Of a DNA stretch of 33,957 nucleotides, positions 1 to 8,361 are shown in pieces. The notes beneath the pieces are model-generated. The model did no database searches. It saw only the letters and a list, made by a program, of their open reading frames with translations, and was not told the origin of the DNA. The stretch is from a virus. Position numbers and translations under genes: made by a program. Positions within the stretch are counted from its first letter, which is position 1, and every line of letters starts with the position of its first letter. The DNA lies in IMG/VR virus record IMGVR_UViG_3300037333_000151, positions 1-33,957 of that record; one strand, given 5' to 3'.

Positions 1-152
1 CGTTACCCTACAAAAAAAGAGGAAAAAGAGTTTAAAGAGCTTGAAGAAGAGGTAAAAGGGCTTTTTAAAAAGCTCTCTAAATACGAAAAAGAGTTGCAAA
101 GAATCGAGAAAAAAATCGAATACGCGGAAAAAAGAGAAGATTACGAAACGGC
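1..152. repeat. Terminal overlap, left copy (equals 33806-33957)
   Basis: These 152 bases recur at the right end of the window with a single difference (A at 26, T at 33831). The overlap shows that the sequence is circular or circularly permuted with a unique length of about 33,805 bp. The last 126 bases of the overlap are identical. An exact overlap of that size is typical of a circular contig closed by a k-mer assembler, though a biological terminal redundancy cannot be excluded from sequence alone. Confidence 0.95.
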
Positions 153-387
153 GGAAAAACTGCTTGATATAAAAGAAGCAATCGAAGAAAAAATCGAAAA
201 ATTGGCGGACGAGTTTGAGAAAAAAGGCGGGGAGAATTACCCGGAAGAGATAGCGAAGAAGACTTTTGAGCTTTTGGTTGGCGGGGAAGATAAAGAAAGA
301 TTAAGAACTTATGCGGAGATGGTCGGATACTTGAAGATTATGAATCTTTTAAGGGAAGAAAGAGACAAAATAGAAAAAAAGCAATAG
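1..387 (+). CDS. Tail assembly chaperone, 3' part (lambda G-like; gene begins at 33725)
   Basis: This is the C-terminal 128 codons of a 155-aa protein whose first 27 codons lie at 33725-33805; the reading frame is continuous across the circle. It is charged and helical (many Glu/Lys), as expected of the N-terminal chaperone that coats the tape measure protein during tail assembly in siphophages. It sits between the tail tube gene and the tape measure gene, the invariable position of this family. A slippery A-AAA-AAG lies two codons before the TAG at 385-387, so a fraction of ribosomes should shift into the -1 frame and make a longer G-T product. Residue 36 is Lys here (AAA at 25-27) but Ile in the right-end copy. 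The family is assigned by position, size and frameshift signal, not by strong sequence identity. Confidence 0.85.
   Translation, partial: RYPTKKEEKEFKELEEEVKGLFKKLSKYEKELQRIEKKIEYAEKREDYETAEKLLDIKEAIEEKIEKLADEFEKKGGENYPEEIAKKTFELLVGGEDKERLRTYAEMVGYLKIMNLLREERDKIEKKQ
375..381 (+). promoter_or_regulatory. Programmed -1 frameshift slippery site A AAA AAG
   Basis: The heptamer A-AAA-AAG is in the correct phase with the upstream frame (codons GAA AAA AAG CAA TAG). It is the classic slippery sequence, used for example in E. coli dnaX. After a -1 slip the next codon starts at 381 and the new frame is open without interruption to 713. The position just before the stop of the gene ahead of the tape measure matches the conserved G/GT frameshift of tailed phages. 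Confidence 0.88.
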
Positions 388-428
388 TAAATATTGCTAA
401 ATGCCTGCGGGAAGGTAAGTGTAGCAAT
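381..428 (+). promoter_or_regulatory. Stem-loops stimulating the -1 frameshift
   Basis: Two mutually exclusive hairpins follow the slippery site. One pairs GCAATA (381-386) with TATTGC (392-397) directly after it. The other pairs ATTGCTA (393-399) with TAGCAAT (422-428), continued by an inner stem TGCCT (402-406) with AGGTA (413-417, one G-U pair), starting 11 nt after the slippery site. The second resembles the spacing of known frameshift stimulators; the first could regulate its folding. Hand-folded only. Confidence 0.55.
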
Positions 429-713
429 CTAAAAGATTTCGAGGTGGTGCTTGCAAATGTTGCCTCTAAATGTTCTATAAGTGCGGGGGCGATGGGAGCA
501 AGCGGATTTATATACGAAAGCGTAAAAGACGAGCTAAGCTGGGCGGGGCTTAGGAAGAAGTTTTATACCCGTCTGCTTATGCAAGTCGGAACGCTTATAG
601 TAATGGAAGAAGAACATTACAAAAAAGCGGTTGTGGAGCGCGGGGAGATGAGCGACGATGAGATAGCGAACGTTTTAAAAACGGCGTTTTTGGTAGAAAA
701 CAAAAAGGAGTAG
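381..713 (+). CDS. Tail assembly chaperone -1 frameshift extension (T part of a G-T fusion)
   Basis: This frame is reached by a -1 shift at 375-381 and stays open for 110 codons to the stop at 711-713, giving a predicted fusion of about 264 aa. The T domain normally binds the tail tube protein while the G domain binds the tape measure. An independent GTG start near 444 is possible but has no convincing ribosome binding site, while the stretch 381-443 is free of stops, which favours the fusion. It ends five bases before the tape measure start and carries that gene's Shine-Dalgarno sequence (AAAAGGAG). Confidence 0.8.
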   Translation, partial: AIVNIAKCLREGKCSNLKDFEVVLANVASKCSISAGAMGASGFIYESVKDELSWAGLRKKFYTRLLMQVGTLIVMEEEHYKKAVVERGEMSDDEIANVLKTAFLVENKKE

Positions 714-717
714 CGGC

Positions 718-3700
718 TTGGCGTACAAAGTAGGAACGGTTCTTTTAGAAATAAAATCCGATACGGCAAAATTAGTGAGCGGAATGGATAGAGCCGAAAA
801 ATCTATTTATAAGCTAAAAAGAAGCTTTGCCGACTTGGTAAAAGCCGCTGCCGCAATCTACGGCATTACAAAAACTTTCCAGATGCTTAATTCTATGATA
901 ATCGAAACTTCTGCAAAATTTGAAAAATTTTCTTTAATTTTAGAGACGCTTGAGGGTAACAGTAAAAAAGCGCAGGCGGATTTGGAATGGATTAAAAAAT
1001 TTGCGCAGACTACGCCTTATGAGATAGATAAAGTTACGGAAGCGTTTGTGAAATTAAAGAGTTACGGACTTGACGCACAAAAAGAATTGAGAGTGCTTGG
1101 AGATACCGCTGCGGCAATGGGTAAGCCTCTCGATATGGTTGTAGAAGCAATAGCGGATGCGGTTACGGGAGAATTTGAAAGATTAAAAGAATTCGGAGTT
1201 AAAGCGTATCAACAAGGCAATAAAGTTGCGTTTACATGGGCGGATGCAAGCGGTAAAGCAAGATATATTGTAGTAAACAATAACAGGGAAGTTATAGAAA
1301 GTACGCTTACTGCGATTTGGAACAGTAAATATGCCGGAAGCATGAAAAAACTCTCTAACAGTTGGGACGGCATTATTTCTAATATGAAAGACGCCTGGAC
1401 GAATTTTAAGGCGGATACTGCAAAATTGTCTTTTGCGGAGGCGAAAAAAGACCTTTTAGTATTAAAAAGTGTTTGGACGGATACGCTAAATGATATGAAA
1501 GGACCAGTTGCGGATTTCGAGACTTCTGTCGTTAAGGGATTTAAACAGATTGTGTTAGGTGCGGCGATTTTGGATGATAGTATAAGCGATATTGTTGGGG
1601 TTGTTACGCATACGTTTAAAGGCGTTGTTTACGGGATAGAATATATGCTTTATGGTATCCCTGCAGCAGTGGAAGATGCAATTAACGGGGTTTTGGCGTT
1701 ATTAAATAAACTCCCGGATTGGATTAAAAATAAAATTGGTGTTAAAGATTTTAGAGTAAATATGGGCTGGTCTGTTAAAAGAGATAAATACGCGGACGCA
1801 AGCATTAAAGAATTTGCAAAAGTAAAAGAAATTTTTACAGATAATATTGTAGCCGGAAAAACCGGAGAAACTTACGCTTATTGGAAAAAGAAATTTGAAG
1901 AGGCGGAGAAAGAAGTTATTGCACAAAGCAATAAAACTTTAAAAAAACAAAAACAAATAGGACAACAGGGGCAATTTAATAGAAGTGAATTTAAACAAAA
2001 CAATATATCTACTAAATCTTATCTTGATTATGCACAAAGAAAAGCATTAACACAGCAGGCAAAACTTGAAAATAAACTTGCGGATTATGCATATAAACAA
2101 AAACTTGCCTTATTAAAACAAATTAATAATGAATATAATAAAACAGTGAAAACAAGACAGCAACTTTTAGATGATTGGTATAAAAAAACTGTACAGGCAA
2201 TTAATATTTATCTAAAAGGAGAGGAAAAAGCGTCTGCTCTTGCGAAAGTGCAACTTATTTATAAGAAAAAAGAGGCTGAAATACAAAAACAGGACCTACA
2301 AAACGCGCAGAAACTTATAGCTAAATATAAAGGCGAATATATAAGTGAATTTGGTACACAGCAGGAGCAGTTAAGCGCCTGGTATAAAGAGCAATACGAA
2401 TATATACAAAAAACGATTAAAGATGAAAAAGAAAGAGTAAAAGTCCTAAAAGAATTAAATACATTAATGGCGGCTAAAATGAATAAGCTACAAGATGAAA
2501 ACAAACCCGTTACGGCAATAATGCAACAAGCAAAAGAGCTTATGAAATTATTAGACGCTTATAAAAACGCTGAAACTGAAGAAGAAAAGAATACATATAA
2601 AACAATCTTAACCGAAACTTTTGAAGGCAGATTACTTTTTATTGCAGATAAAGCAGGTGAAAAATTTGGATTTAAAGTTAACAAAAATATAGTAGCAGGC
2701 TTTTTGCTTGCGGAAAAATACATAAAAGAAGCAGCCGGGATATTTAAAGGCATAGCGGAAGCGTTTTTTAATAGCATGTACGATTCTATAAAAGACAGAT
2801 ACACAGGCCTCATAGACTCCTTACAACAAAAAGTTTACACAAAAGAGCTACAAAGCACGGCATATAACGCATTCGGACAAAGCGGATACGGTGCGGTTGC
2901 GAGTTATGAAGGTAGCATTACAAACGTACAAATGTTAAAAACGCAAATGAGCATGTATTACGAGCTTTCTAAAAGAGCGAAAGAGTGGAAAGAATCAATA
3001 CAAGATACGATTGAAATTGCAGGAACTACATGGGCGGCATTAGGCGCTGCTTCTGGAATGGGGATTAATTCTGTTTCACAAATGATAGATGGAATTAATT
3101 TTGCGATGCAAGGGCAAAAGTGGGCCGAAGAAATAACCGGTTTTAAGAACTTTCAGCAAAATTATATAGACGCGGTTGATAAATTTAAACAGGCGGTAAG
3201 AGATTTGGCTAAAAGCCTTATCGACATAGCCGGTCGAGTTTACAACTCTATAAAAGATTACAGAAGTCTATACGACAAAATAACCGGTACGAACACTTAT
3301 AAACTGCAAGAAGAAGCGGAAGCGTTACAAGAAGTTAGTAAATATACACAAGATTTAAGTGTAGATTCTATTGCAAGTTTTACGCAGGATATTTTACAGG
3401 CGCAAAAAGATTTCACAGAAAACGCGGTTGTTAGTACAAAAGATTTAGAAAGTCTTACAAGTGCAACGGATTTGTTTAGTAAATACGGACTTGCAATAGA
3501 TAGCTTAAACGAAAAATTTAAAGACAGCTTGTCCATCGTTGCGGATTTAATTGCACAGCAAAGAGAAGCAAATGACGCTATAAACGATTATATAGCAGAA
3601 CTTAAAGGAATTGCCGGAGATACTAATTACAACTTAGAATACACACAACAGCAATATGCGATAGCTAAACAGGAATATTTAGAAGGTAAAATTGACAGCA

Positions 3701-4875
3701 ATACTCTTTTAGAAAAAGCAAAAGCTTTTCAAGAGGCTGCTGGGAATAATTCTGATTTAATTAATCTGCTTGCGAATTCGCTTGAAGGCGTTACGCAGCA
3801 AAGCACAGAAGATTATTTAAAAGGCATTTTGGAAAGCACGCAAAATCTTGCGACTGTGGGGCTGCCTGATACGAATATAGAGGATTTAACTGCTCCGCAA
3901 GAAAATACTCTTGACGCAATAAAAGATACAAACTCTTATTTAGAAAAACTGCTTGATTTGTTTAAAGGCGGTTTTACAGATATGTTTGGAGATGTAATAA
4001 ATATTTTAAAAGATATTTTAAGTGCGATTGGAAATGTGATTGGGGCAATTTTTAATGTTGCAGGCAATATTATCGGTAGCGTTATAAGTATAGGTGAAAA
4101 GTTATTTAATGGTCTTTTTAGTGCCGCCGGCAATATTATCGGTAGCGTTATAAGTATAGGTGAAAAGTTATTTAATGGTCTTTTTAGTGCCGCCGGCAAT
4201 ATTATCGGAAATATTGCAAATGAAATAGGAAAAATTTTGGGTGGTATAACTAGCGCAGTTGGCAGTATTACCGGAGCGATAGGAAACGTTATAAGCAGTA
4301 TTGCGGATTGGAGTAAAAAAATATTAGACGGAATAGTCGCGGCAGCGGGGAGTATTATTAAAGGTACTTTATCGTTTGCGGTAAACAGTGCGGGAATGAT
4401 TGTGGATTTAGCTGGGACTGTTATTACGGATGTAAGCAAATGGGCTAGTGATTTGATGGGCGGAGTCGGCGATGCAATCGGCAGTGTTGGAGATGCGCTA
4501 GGGAATGTTTTTGGAGGAATAGGCGATGCTCTTGGTGGATTGTTTGCAGAAGGTGGCTTTACCGGAACAGGCACTTATACTGACAGTACTGGCGAAAGAG
4601 TAGCCGGTATTGTTCATGAAGGCGAATGGGTTGCCCCTAAATGGATGGTTAATAGCTTTCCTTCTTTGTTTGCAAGTTTAGAAAAAGCAAGGATAACTAA
4701 AAGCGATATAAGTATCCCTGCACTCTCAATAGCAAACAATAATGTAAACGTAAGCGTAAATTTAACGGAAATACAAATAACAAATTCTATTCTAAAAGAG
4801 CAGTTAAGCTTGCATAGGAAAATGTATAGATTGCTCTTAAAATTTGACGAAGAAGGCATTAAATGCGTTTCTTAG
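718..4875 (+). CDS. Tail tape measure protein
   Basis: The product has 1385 aa and is the largest in the genome. It is used as the ruler for tail length and is later ejected. At roughly 0.15 nm per residue, a rule known for the family, the tail would be about 200 nm long. The N-terminus (about 1-250) has the usual tape measure start with aromatic and Ala-rich helices; residues about 400-700 are long charged coiled coil; residues about 1080-1290 are Gly/Ala/Ile/Val-rich amphipathic or membrane-like segments with a tandem 22-residue repeat; the end has a GGFTGTG segment and a helical tail. The TTG start at 718 is chosen because AAAGGAG lies 7 nt upstream. The end overlaps the next gene by 13 nt. 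No lysozyme or peptidase domain was recognised. Confidence 0.93.
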   Translation: MAYKVGTVLLEIKSDTAKLVSGMDRAEKSIYKLKRSFADLVKAAAAIYGITKTFQMLNSMIIETSAKFEKFSLILETLEGNSKKAQADLEWIKKFAQTTPYEIDKVTEAFVKLKSYGLDAQKELRVLGDTAAAMGKPLDMVVEAIADAVTGEFERLKEFGVKAYQQGNKVAFTWADASGKARYIVVNNNREVIESTLTAIWNSKYAGSMKKLSNSWDGIISNMKDAWTNFKADTAKLSFAEAKKDLLVLKSVWTDTLNDMKGPVADFETSVVKGFKQIVLGAAILDDSISDIVGVVTHTFKGVVYGIEYMLYGIPAAVEDAINGVLALLNKLPDWIKNKIGVKDFRVNMGWSVKRDKYADASIKEFAKVKEIFTDNIVAGKTGETYAYWKKKFEEAEKEVIAQSNKTLKKQKQIGQQGQFNRSEFKQNNISTKSYLDYAQRKALTQQAKLENKLADYAYKQKLALLKQINNEYNKTVKTRQQLLDDWYKKTVQAINIYLKGEEKASALAKVQLIYKKKEAEIQKQDLQNAQKLIAKYKGEYISEFGTQQEQLSAWYKEQYEYIQKTIKDEKERVKVLKELNTLMAAKMNKLQDENKPVTAIMQQAKELMKLLDAYKNAETEEEKNTYKTILTETFEGRLLFIADKAGEKFGFKVNKNIVAGFLLAEKYIKEAAGIFKGIAEAFFNSMYDSIKDRYTGLIDSLQQKVYTKELQSTAYNAFGQSGYGAVASYEGSITNVQMLKTQMSMYYELSKRAKEWKESIQDTIEIAGTTWAALGAASGMGINSVSQMIDGINFAMQGQKWAEEITGFKNFQQNYIDAVDKFKQAVRDLAKSLIDIAGRVYNSIKDYRSLYDKITGTNTYKLQEEAEALQEVSKYTQDLSVDSIASFTQDILQAQKDFTENAVVSTKDLESLTSATDLFSKYGLAIDSLNEKFKDSLSIVADLIAQQREANDAINDYIAELKGIAGDTNYNLEYTQQQYAIAKQEYLEGKIDSNTLLEKAKAFQEAAGNNSDLINLLANSLEGVTQQSTEDYLKGILESTQNLATVGLPDTNIEDLTAPQENTLDAIKDTNSYLEKLLDLFKGGFTDMFGDVINILKDILSAIGNVIGAIFNVAGNIIGSVISIGEKLFNGLFSAAGNIIGSVISIGEKLFNGLFSAAGNIIGNIANEIGKILGGITSAVGSITGAIGNVISSIADWSKKILDGIVAAAGSIIKGTLSFAVNSAGMIVDLAGTVITDVSKWASDLMGGVGDAIGSVGDALGNVFGGIGDALGGLFAEGGFTGTGTYTDSTGERVAGIVHEGEWVAPKWMVNSFPSLFASLEKARITKSDISIPALSIANNNVNVSVNLTEIQITNSILKEQLSLHRKMYRLLLKFDEEGIKCVS
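4063..4208 (+). repeat. 66-bp tandem repeat, 2.2 copies, inside the tape measure gene
   Basis: Units at 4063-4128 and 4129-4194 appear identical at every base, followed by a partial third unit (4195-4208). Each encodes 22 residues beginning AGNIIGSVISIGEK. Identity at synonymous positions points to recent duplication. Removing or adding one unit keeps the frame. Confidence 0.93.
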
Positions 4876-5729
4876 ACAGCAGGGATAAGTTTACACTTAT
4901 TAGCAGCACCGCTTATGTAGAAGATTATCCGGTTTGGGAAAGCGGCACTACATATAATACAGATGATATGGTTATTTATAACAACAGGATTTATAAAAGT
5001 TTAGTAGATAACAATGCCGGAAATGAGCCGCCTAATATAGATTATTGGTTTGATGAAGGCGCTACAAATCCTTATAGGTGTTTAGATGAATATGTAAATA
5101 CACAAACGGAAAATTTTACTGATTTTGAAATGGATTTTGACATTACGGCAAGTAATGCTATCGCCTTTGTAAATACAGAATGCGCTAGAATCGAGCTTTA
5201 TTTATATGATTCAAGTAACAATTTAGTTTGGGATAAAACATTAACAACCGTAACAAACATTGCAAGCTGGGAAGATTATTTTTTCGGACAGCTTGAATTT
5301 ATTAATAAATTCTTCGTTTCTTTTCCTTTTGTTTTTAAAGGTTTTTTAAAAGTAAAAATAATCGGGACAAACGTAAAAGTAGGCGTTTTGCAAATCGGTT
5401 ATTTACAAAATGTCGGGCTAACTCTTATTGATGTAAGCGCAAGTATAGATGATTACAGTAAAAAAGATGTAGACGACAATGGAAACGTTTATCTGCAAGA
5501 GGGGAATTATGCGGACAGAACGGAATGTAAAGTTATTTTGGATGACACTTCTTTTAATGTTGTTAAAAAGCGTCTTGTTAATGTAAGAGCACAGCCTATT
5601 GTTTGGCTGGCAAGCGAAACTGATAAATATAGAGAATTGAATTTATATGGTTATTATGAAAATTTTGAATTTGAAATAAAAGACGGGACAAAAACCGAAT
5701 GTAAATTAACACTAAGGGGACTTGTATGA
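4863..5729 (+). CDS. Baseplate / distal-tail-like protein with N-terminal carbohydrate-binding module
   Basis: The product has 288 aa. Residues about 20-70 form a small aromatic module (Y.VWESGTTYNTDDMVIYNN, then IYKSLVDNNAGNEP and YWFDEG), typical of chitin-binding-like CBM5/12 modules in phage tails. The C-terminal 80 residues resemble the end of distal tail or baseplate proteins: a segment QPIVWLAS, then LYGYYENFEFEI, then a TECKLTLRGLV ending. Its place directly after the tape measure fits a Dit-type hub protein that also touches surface sugars. The ATG at 4863 overlaps the tape measure end; the last 4 nt overlap the next gene. The family call rests on motif and position. Confidence 0.7.
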   Translation: MRFLDSRDKFTLISSTAYVEDYPVWESGTTYNTDDMVIYNNRIYKSLVDNNAGNEPPNIDYWFDEGATNPYRCLDEYVNTQTENFTDFEMDFDITASNAIAFVNTECARIELYLYDSSNNLVWDKTLTTVTNIASWEDYFFGQLEFINKFFVSFPFVFKGFLKVKIIGTNVKVGVLQIGYLQNVGLTLIDVSASIDDYSKKDVDDNGNVYLQEGNYADRTECKVILDDTSFNVVKKRLVNVRAQPIVWLASETDKYRELNLYGYYENFEFEIKDGTKTECKLTLRGLV

Positions 5730-6193
5730 TAACACAGACAATAAGCACATTGCCTGTAGTAGTAGGTAGATATGACGCGGATTTTATAGATACTGCTGAT
5801 AAATTTTTAAACACTTTGCCGGGTTGGGCAAATGAATTAAATACATTTATTACACAATTTAATACGGATTTGGAATGGATAAACACAGCGGCTACAAACG
5901 CTTTTGCCGCGGCGAATTTTAAAGGCGTTTGGGATAGTAGTATAGAGTATAAAGCAGGGGGGAGCGTAACGTATAACGGACTTCCTTACTTTGCAATAGA
6001 AGATAACACAAACGAACAGCCAGACGCTTCGGATAAATGGATACAGATTTTAACGACAAATGGGGGACAGGTTTATGGAGACCTAGAGTTTACGCAAGAT
6101 GTTTTAGGTGTGATTTTAATTGATAGAGATGATAATACAAAAAAATACCGCTTATTTATTCAAGGCGGTAACCTTGGAATAGAGGAGGTTTAG
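5726..6193 (+). CDS. Tail fibre or baseplate protein with carbohydrate-binding module
   Basis: The product has 155 aa. The N-terminal half is helical; residues about 65-110 carry a CBM5/12-like module (FKGVWDSSIEYKAGGSVTYN, then YFAIEDNTNEQP and KWIQI), related to the module in the preceding protein. The C-terminus (YRLFIQGGNLGIEEV) resembles that of the 76-aa protein at 7237-7467, which suggests an exchangeable end module. The terminal codons GAG GAG GTT also provide the Shine-Dalgarno for the next gene. Likely a small part of the receptor-binding apparatus. Confidence 0.65.
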   Translation: MITQTISTLPVVVGRYDADFIDTADKFLNTLPGWANELNTFITQFNTDLEWINTAATNAFAAANFKGVWDSSIEYKAGGSVTYNGLPYFAIEDNTNEQPDASDKWIQILTTNGGQVYGDLEFTQDVLGVILIDRDDNTKKYRLFIQGGNLGIEEV

Positions 6194-6511
6194 TTGACTC
6201 CTGCAAGATATGATTTTACGCTAATAACTAATACAACTAACGATATGGAATTTGTATTTGAAGATTTTAATCTTGAGGGGTTAAAGCCAATTTTAATTAT
6301 AAGGGAATACAACAATAATAATGCAAAAATAATAATTGATTTAACCCCATTTCTTATAAAAACTGATAATTTTACGATTAAAGTTTTACTTCCTCCAAAC
6401 GCAATAGAAACAGAAAGAGAATACGGTTATTATACGCTTTACTTAAAAGACCAGAACGAGAATGTATATGCGGTATTGAATGGCAGAGTATTTTTTAGGA
6501 GATATGCATGA
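6194..6511 (+). CDS. Small tail / baseplate protein, unknown (BppU-like position)
   Basis: The product has 105 aa. It starts with TTG right after the previous stop, with GAGGAGG 5 nt upstream. The sequence is beta-rich with a regular hydrophobic alternation (MEFVFEDFNLEGLKPILIIR, later REYGYYTLYLKDQNENVYAV), as seen in N-terminal domains of baseplate upper proteins that attach fibres. I do not recognise a family with certainty. It overlaps the following gene by 4 nt (ATGA), so translation is probably coupled. Confidence 0.7.
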   Translation: MTPARYDFTLITNTTNDMEFVFEDFNLEGLKPILIIREYNNNNAKIIIDLTPFLIKTDNFTIKVLLPPNAIETEREYGYYTLYLKDQNENVYAVLNGRVFFRRYA

Positions 6512-6735
6512 CAATTTGTGTAAAAGAAAGTGCAAAAGTGTTAGTGACAGCAAAAGAAGACAGAAAAGTATGTTTATCTATAAAACCTATACAAATAAGT
6601 GTAACAGTTGCAAATGCTGGAATAAGGGGCGTAGGTGTCCCTGCGGGCGGAAGGGCGGGGTCGGTTTTGATTAAAAAAACAGACCTCGACTTTGATACTG
6701 CATGGGCTGAAGCCCTTGACGGCGGAGAATTTTAA
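6508..6735 (+). CDS. Short tail fibre-type protein
   Basis: The product has 75 aa. It contains the fibre-trimer motif seen in many phage tail proteins (VPAGGRAGSVLIKKTDLDFD followed by TAWAE), equivalent to GG..GQVL.K.SD.DYDT.W in other fibres. It ends LDGGEF, similar to the DGGTF end of the next protein. AGGAG lies 6 nt before the ATG. An overlapping frame in this stretch is Cys/Lys-rich and lacks family features. Confidence 0.72.
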   Translation: MTICVKESAKVLVTAKEDRKVCLSIKPIQISVTVANAGIRGVGVPAGGRAGSVLIKKTDLDFDTAWAEALDGGEF

Positions 6736-6754
6736 AAAATAAAAGGAGAAGCAT

Positions 6755-7234
6755 ATGGCAAATACAATTCTGGTTAAAAGAAGCAGTGCGACGGATGTAC
6801 CGAGTTCTTTAAAGTTTGGAGAAATAGCTTATTCTGCAAAAAGTGGTAAATTTTTTATTGGTGTAGATGATAACGGGACTGTTGTGGATATAGGCGTTAA
6901 CAACCTTAGTGATGTGTTACAGCAGTTATCAGATGCTCTTGCAAATAAATTAGATACTACGGCAACAGCAGCGGACAGTGCGAAGTTGGGAGGCAATACT
7001 CCTGATTACTATTTGAACATAAATCATGTGGCAAACAGTATTACAAGTGCGGATATAGACAACTGGAATACTGCTTACAATCTTATTGCAAGTGATTCTG
7101 ACGGGGTAATAGATAAAATACAGGAAATTTTTGATGCATTTAAAGGTATAAGTGATGACGGAAGTTTTAATTTACTTGAAGTATTGAATAGTAAATTAGG
7201 GGTAGATAGCACAATAGATGGGGGGACATTTTAG
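6755..7234 (+). CDS. Tail fibre protein with hyaluronidase/Mtd-type N-terminal module
   Basis: The product has 159 aa. The N-terminus (ILVKRSSATDVPSSLKFGEI, then KSGKFFIGVDDNG) is the phage fibre module found at the N-terminus of many fibre and tropism proteins, where it makes a small beta domain for attachment. The middle has a repeat-like SAKLGGNTPDYY segment typical of fibre shafts. It ends with DGGTF. It is paralogous to the start of the 76-aa protein that follows. AAAGGAG precedes the ATG. Confidence 0.75.
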   Translation: MANTILVKRSSATDVPSSLKFGEIAYSAKSGKFFIGVDDNGTVVDIGVNNLSDVLQQLSDALANKLDTTATAADSAKLGGNTPDYYLNINHVANSITSADIDNWNTAYNLIASDSDGVIDKIQEIFDAFKGISDDGSFNLLEVLNSKLGVDSTIDGGTF

Positions 7235-7236
7235 CA

Positions 7237-7467
7237 ATGTCTAATACGATTTTGCTTAAAAGATCTGACGAAGCGGGGAAAATCCCTACTTCAAACGATC
7301 TGAATGTGGGCGAATTGGCTATAAACACAACAGATGGTGTTCTTTATACAAAACTTGCTAATGGCAGTGTTGTAGCTATTGCGAAAAGTGTTTTAGAAGA
7401 CGAAGAAACAGGTAAACATTATTATCTTAAAGTAATAAATGGACAATTAATTTTAGAGGAGGTTTAA
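7237..7467 (+). CDS. Short tail fibre module, paralogue of the preceding gene's N-terminus
   Basis: The product has 76 aa. Its first 45 residues repeat the module of the previous gene (MSNTILLKRSDE, LNVGELAINTTDGVLYTK). The C-terminus (YYLKVINGQLILEEV) repeats the EEV end of the protein at 5726-6193. The protein therefore looks like a shuffled pair of modules with no shaft. The last codons again serve as Shine-Dalgarno (GAGGAGG) for the next gene. Confidence 0.72.
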   Translation: MSNTILLKRSDEAGKIPTSNDLNVGELAINTTDGVLYTKLANGSVVAIAKSVLEDEETGKHYYLKVINGQLILEEV

Positions 7468-7468
7468 T

Positions 7469-8347
7469 ATGGCAAGTGGAGATAAGATTTTAGTTGGAAG
7501 TAATTTTAATTTTAAAAACAAAATTATTAACGGTGACTTTTCAATATGGCAGAGAGGGACAAGTTTCAGCACATCTACTGCTAATGATCTTCCTTATACT
7601 GCCGATAGGTGGAAAATAGGCTATCACCCAGAAGATGCAGAAGTTACAGTAGAACAAGCAGAATTTGGATTAAAATTTACAAATAATCAGACTTCTGATA
7701 ATAGTTCAATAAAACAATTAATTGAACCTAACATTATGCCAGAATTATTATCTAACAACGGAATATATTATTATACTTTATCATATCTTATGAAAAATGA
7801 GAATTTAGAAACAGATTATTCAACTCTAAGTGCTATTGCATTTAGAGTTGAATATACAGATGGAACAAGCTATCAATTTCCTGCTACTGTTGGAACAAAT
7901 GGGGATAAACAAACTTGGTTAATAACAGTAGATACGAATAATATTGATTATACTAAAACAATATATGCTTTTTCAGTAGAATTATATCTCAAACCTTCAA
8001 CAACATACATTTATGAAGTTCAATTAGAAAAAGGGAAATACGCTACAGAGTTTGAAGTCGTTCCTTATGATATTCAGTTAATGAGGTGTTTGAGATATTA
8101 TGAGCAGGGGCGATTTGTAAACCAACGATTCTGTGGATCTGCGAGTAATTATGGGAATGATGATGTTAAATTTTATGTTAGAAAAAGAACTATTCCTTCT
8201 ATGAAGATAGCTCAAAATAATTTTGCCAATTGTTCATATTTAGGTGTTCAAGTTATGAGTGAAGATTCTTTTCATGTTAATGTAACAACGAGTGAGGCGA
8301 TAGATATTTTAATAGATTTTAATTTCGAAGCAGATGCAGAACTATAA
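7469..8347 (+). CDS. Tail fibre / receptor-binding protein
   Basis: The product has 292 aa. It shows the standard opening of a fibre tip domain: KIINGDFSIWQRGTSF, then YTADRWKIG, and later YEVQLEKGKYATEFEVVPY followed by LMRCLRYYEQG. This domain is a beta-sandwich of the carbohydrate-binding type, common at the distal end of fibres. The last 80 residues after the RYY segment are probably the variable receptor-contact region. It is the largest fibre gene here and the best candidate for host recognition. Confidence 0.85.
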   Translation: MASGDKILVGSNFNFKNKIINGDFSIWQRGTSFSTSTANDLPYTADRWKIGYHPEDAEVTVEQAEFGLKFTNNQTSDNSSIKQLIEPNIMPELLSNNGIYYYTLSYLMKNENLETDYSTLSAIAFRVEYTDGTSYQFPATVGTNGDKQTWLITVDTNNIDYTKTIYAFSVELYLKPSTTYIYEVQLEKGKYATEFEVVPYDIQLMRCLRYYEQGRFVNQRFCGSASNYGNDDVKFYVRKRTIPSMKIAQNNFANCSYLGVQVMSEDSFHVNVTTSEAIDILIDFNFEADAEL

Positions 8348-8361
8348 AAGGAGATAGCAAA

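Noticed and set aside
1-152. Terminal overlap as a genuine long terminal repeat of the virion
   Set aside because: It falls within a tail gene far from the terminase genes, has one mismatch and contains a 126-base exact part, which fits assembly closure better.
3936-4574. Long open frame (212 codons) on the - strand inside the tape measure gene
   Set aside because: It is a Pro/Ile-rich mirror of the Gly/Ala/Ile-rich repeat region, without a ribosome binding site; the + strand frame is clearly the gene.
6480-6674. Cys-rich 64-codon frame overlapping the small fibre gene
   Set aside because: The other frame (6508-6735) contains a known fibre motif and a ribosome binding site; the Cys-rich look comes from the shifted reading.
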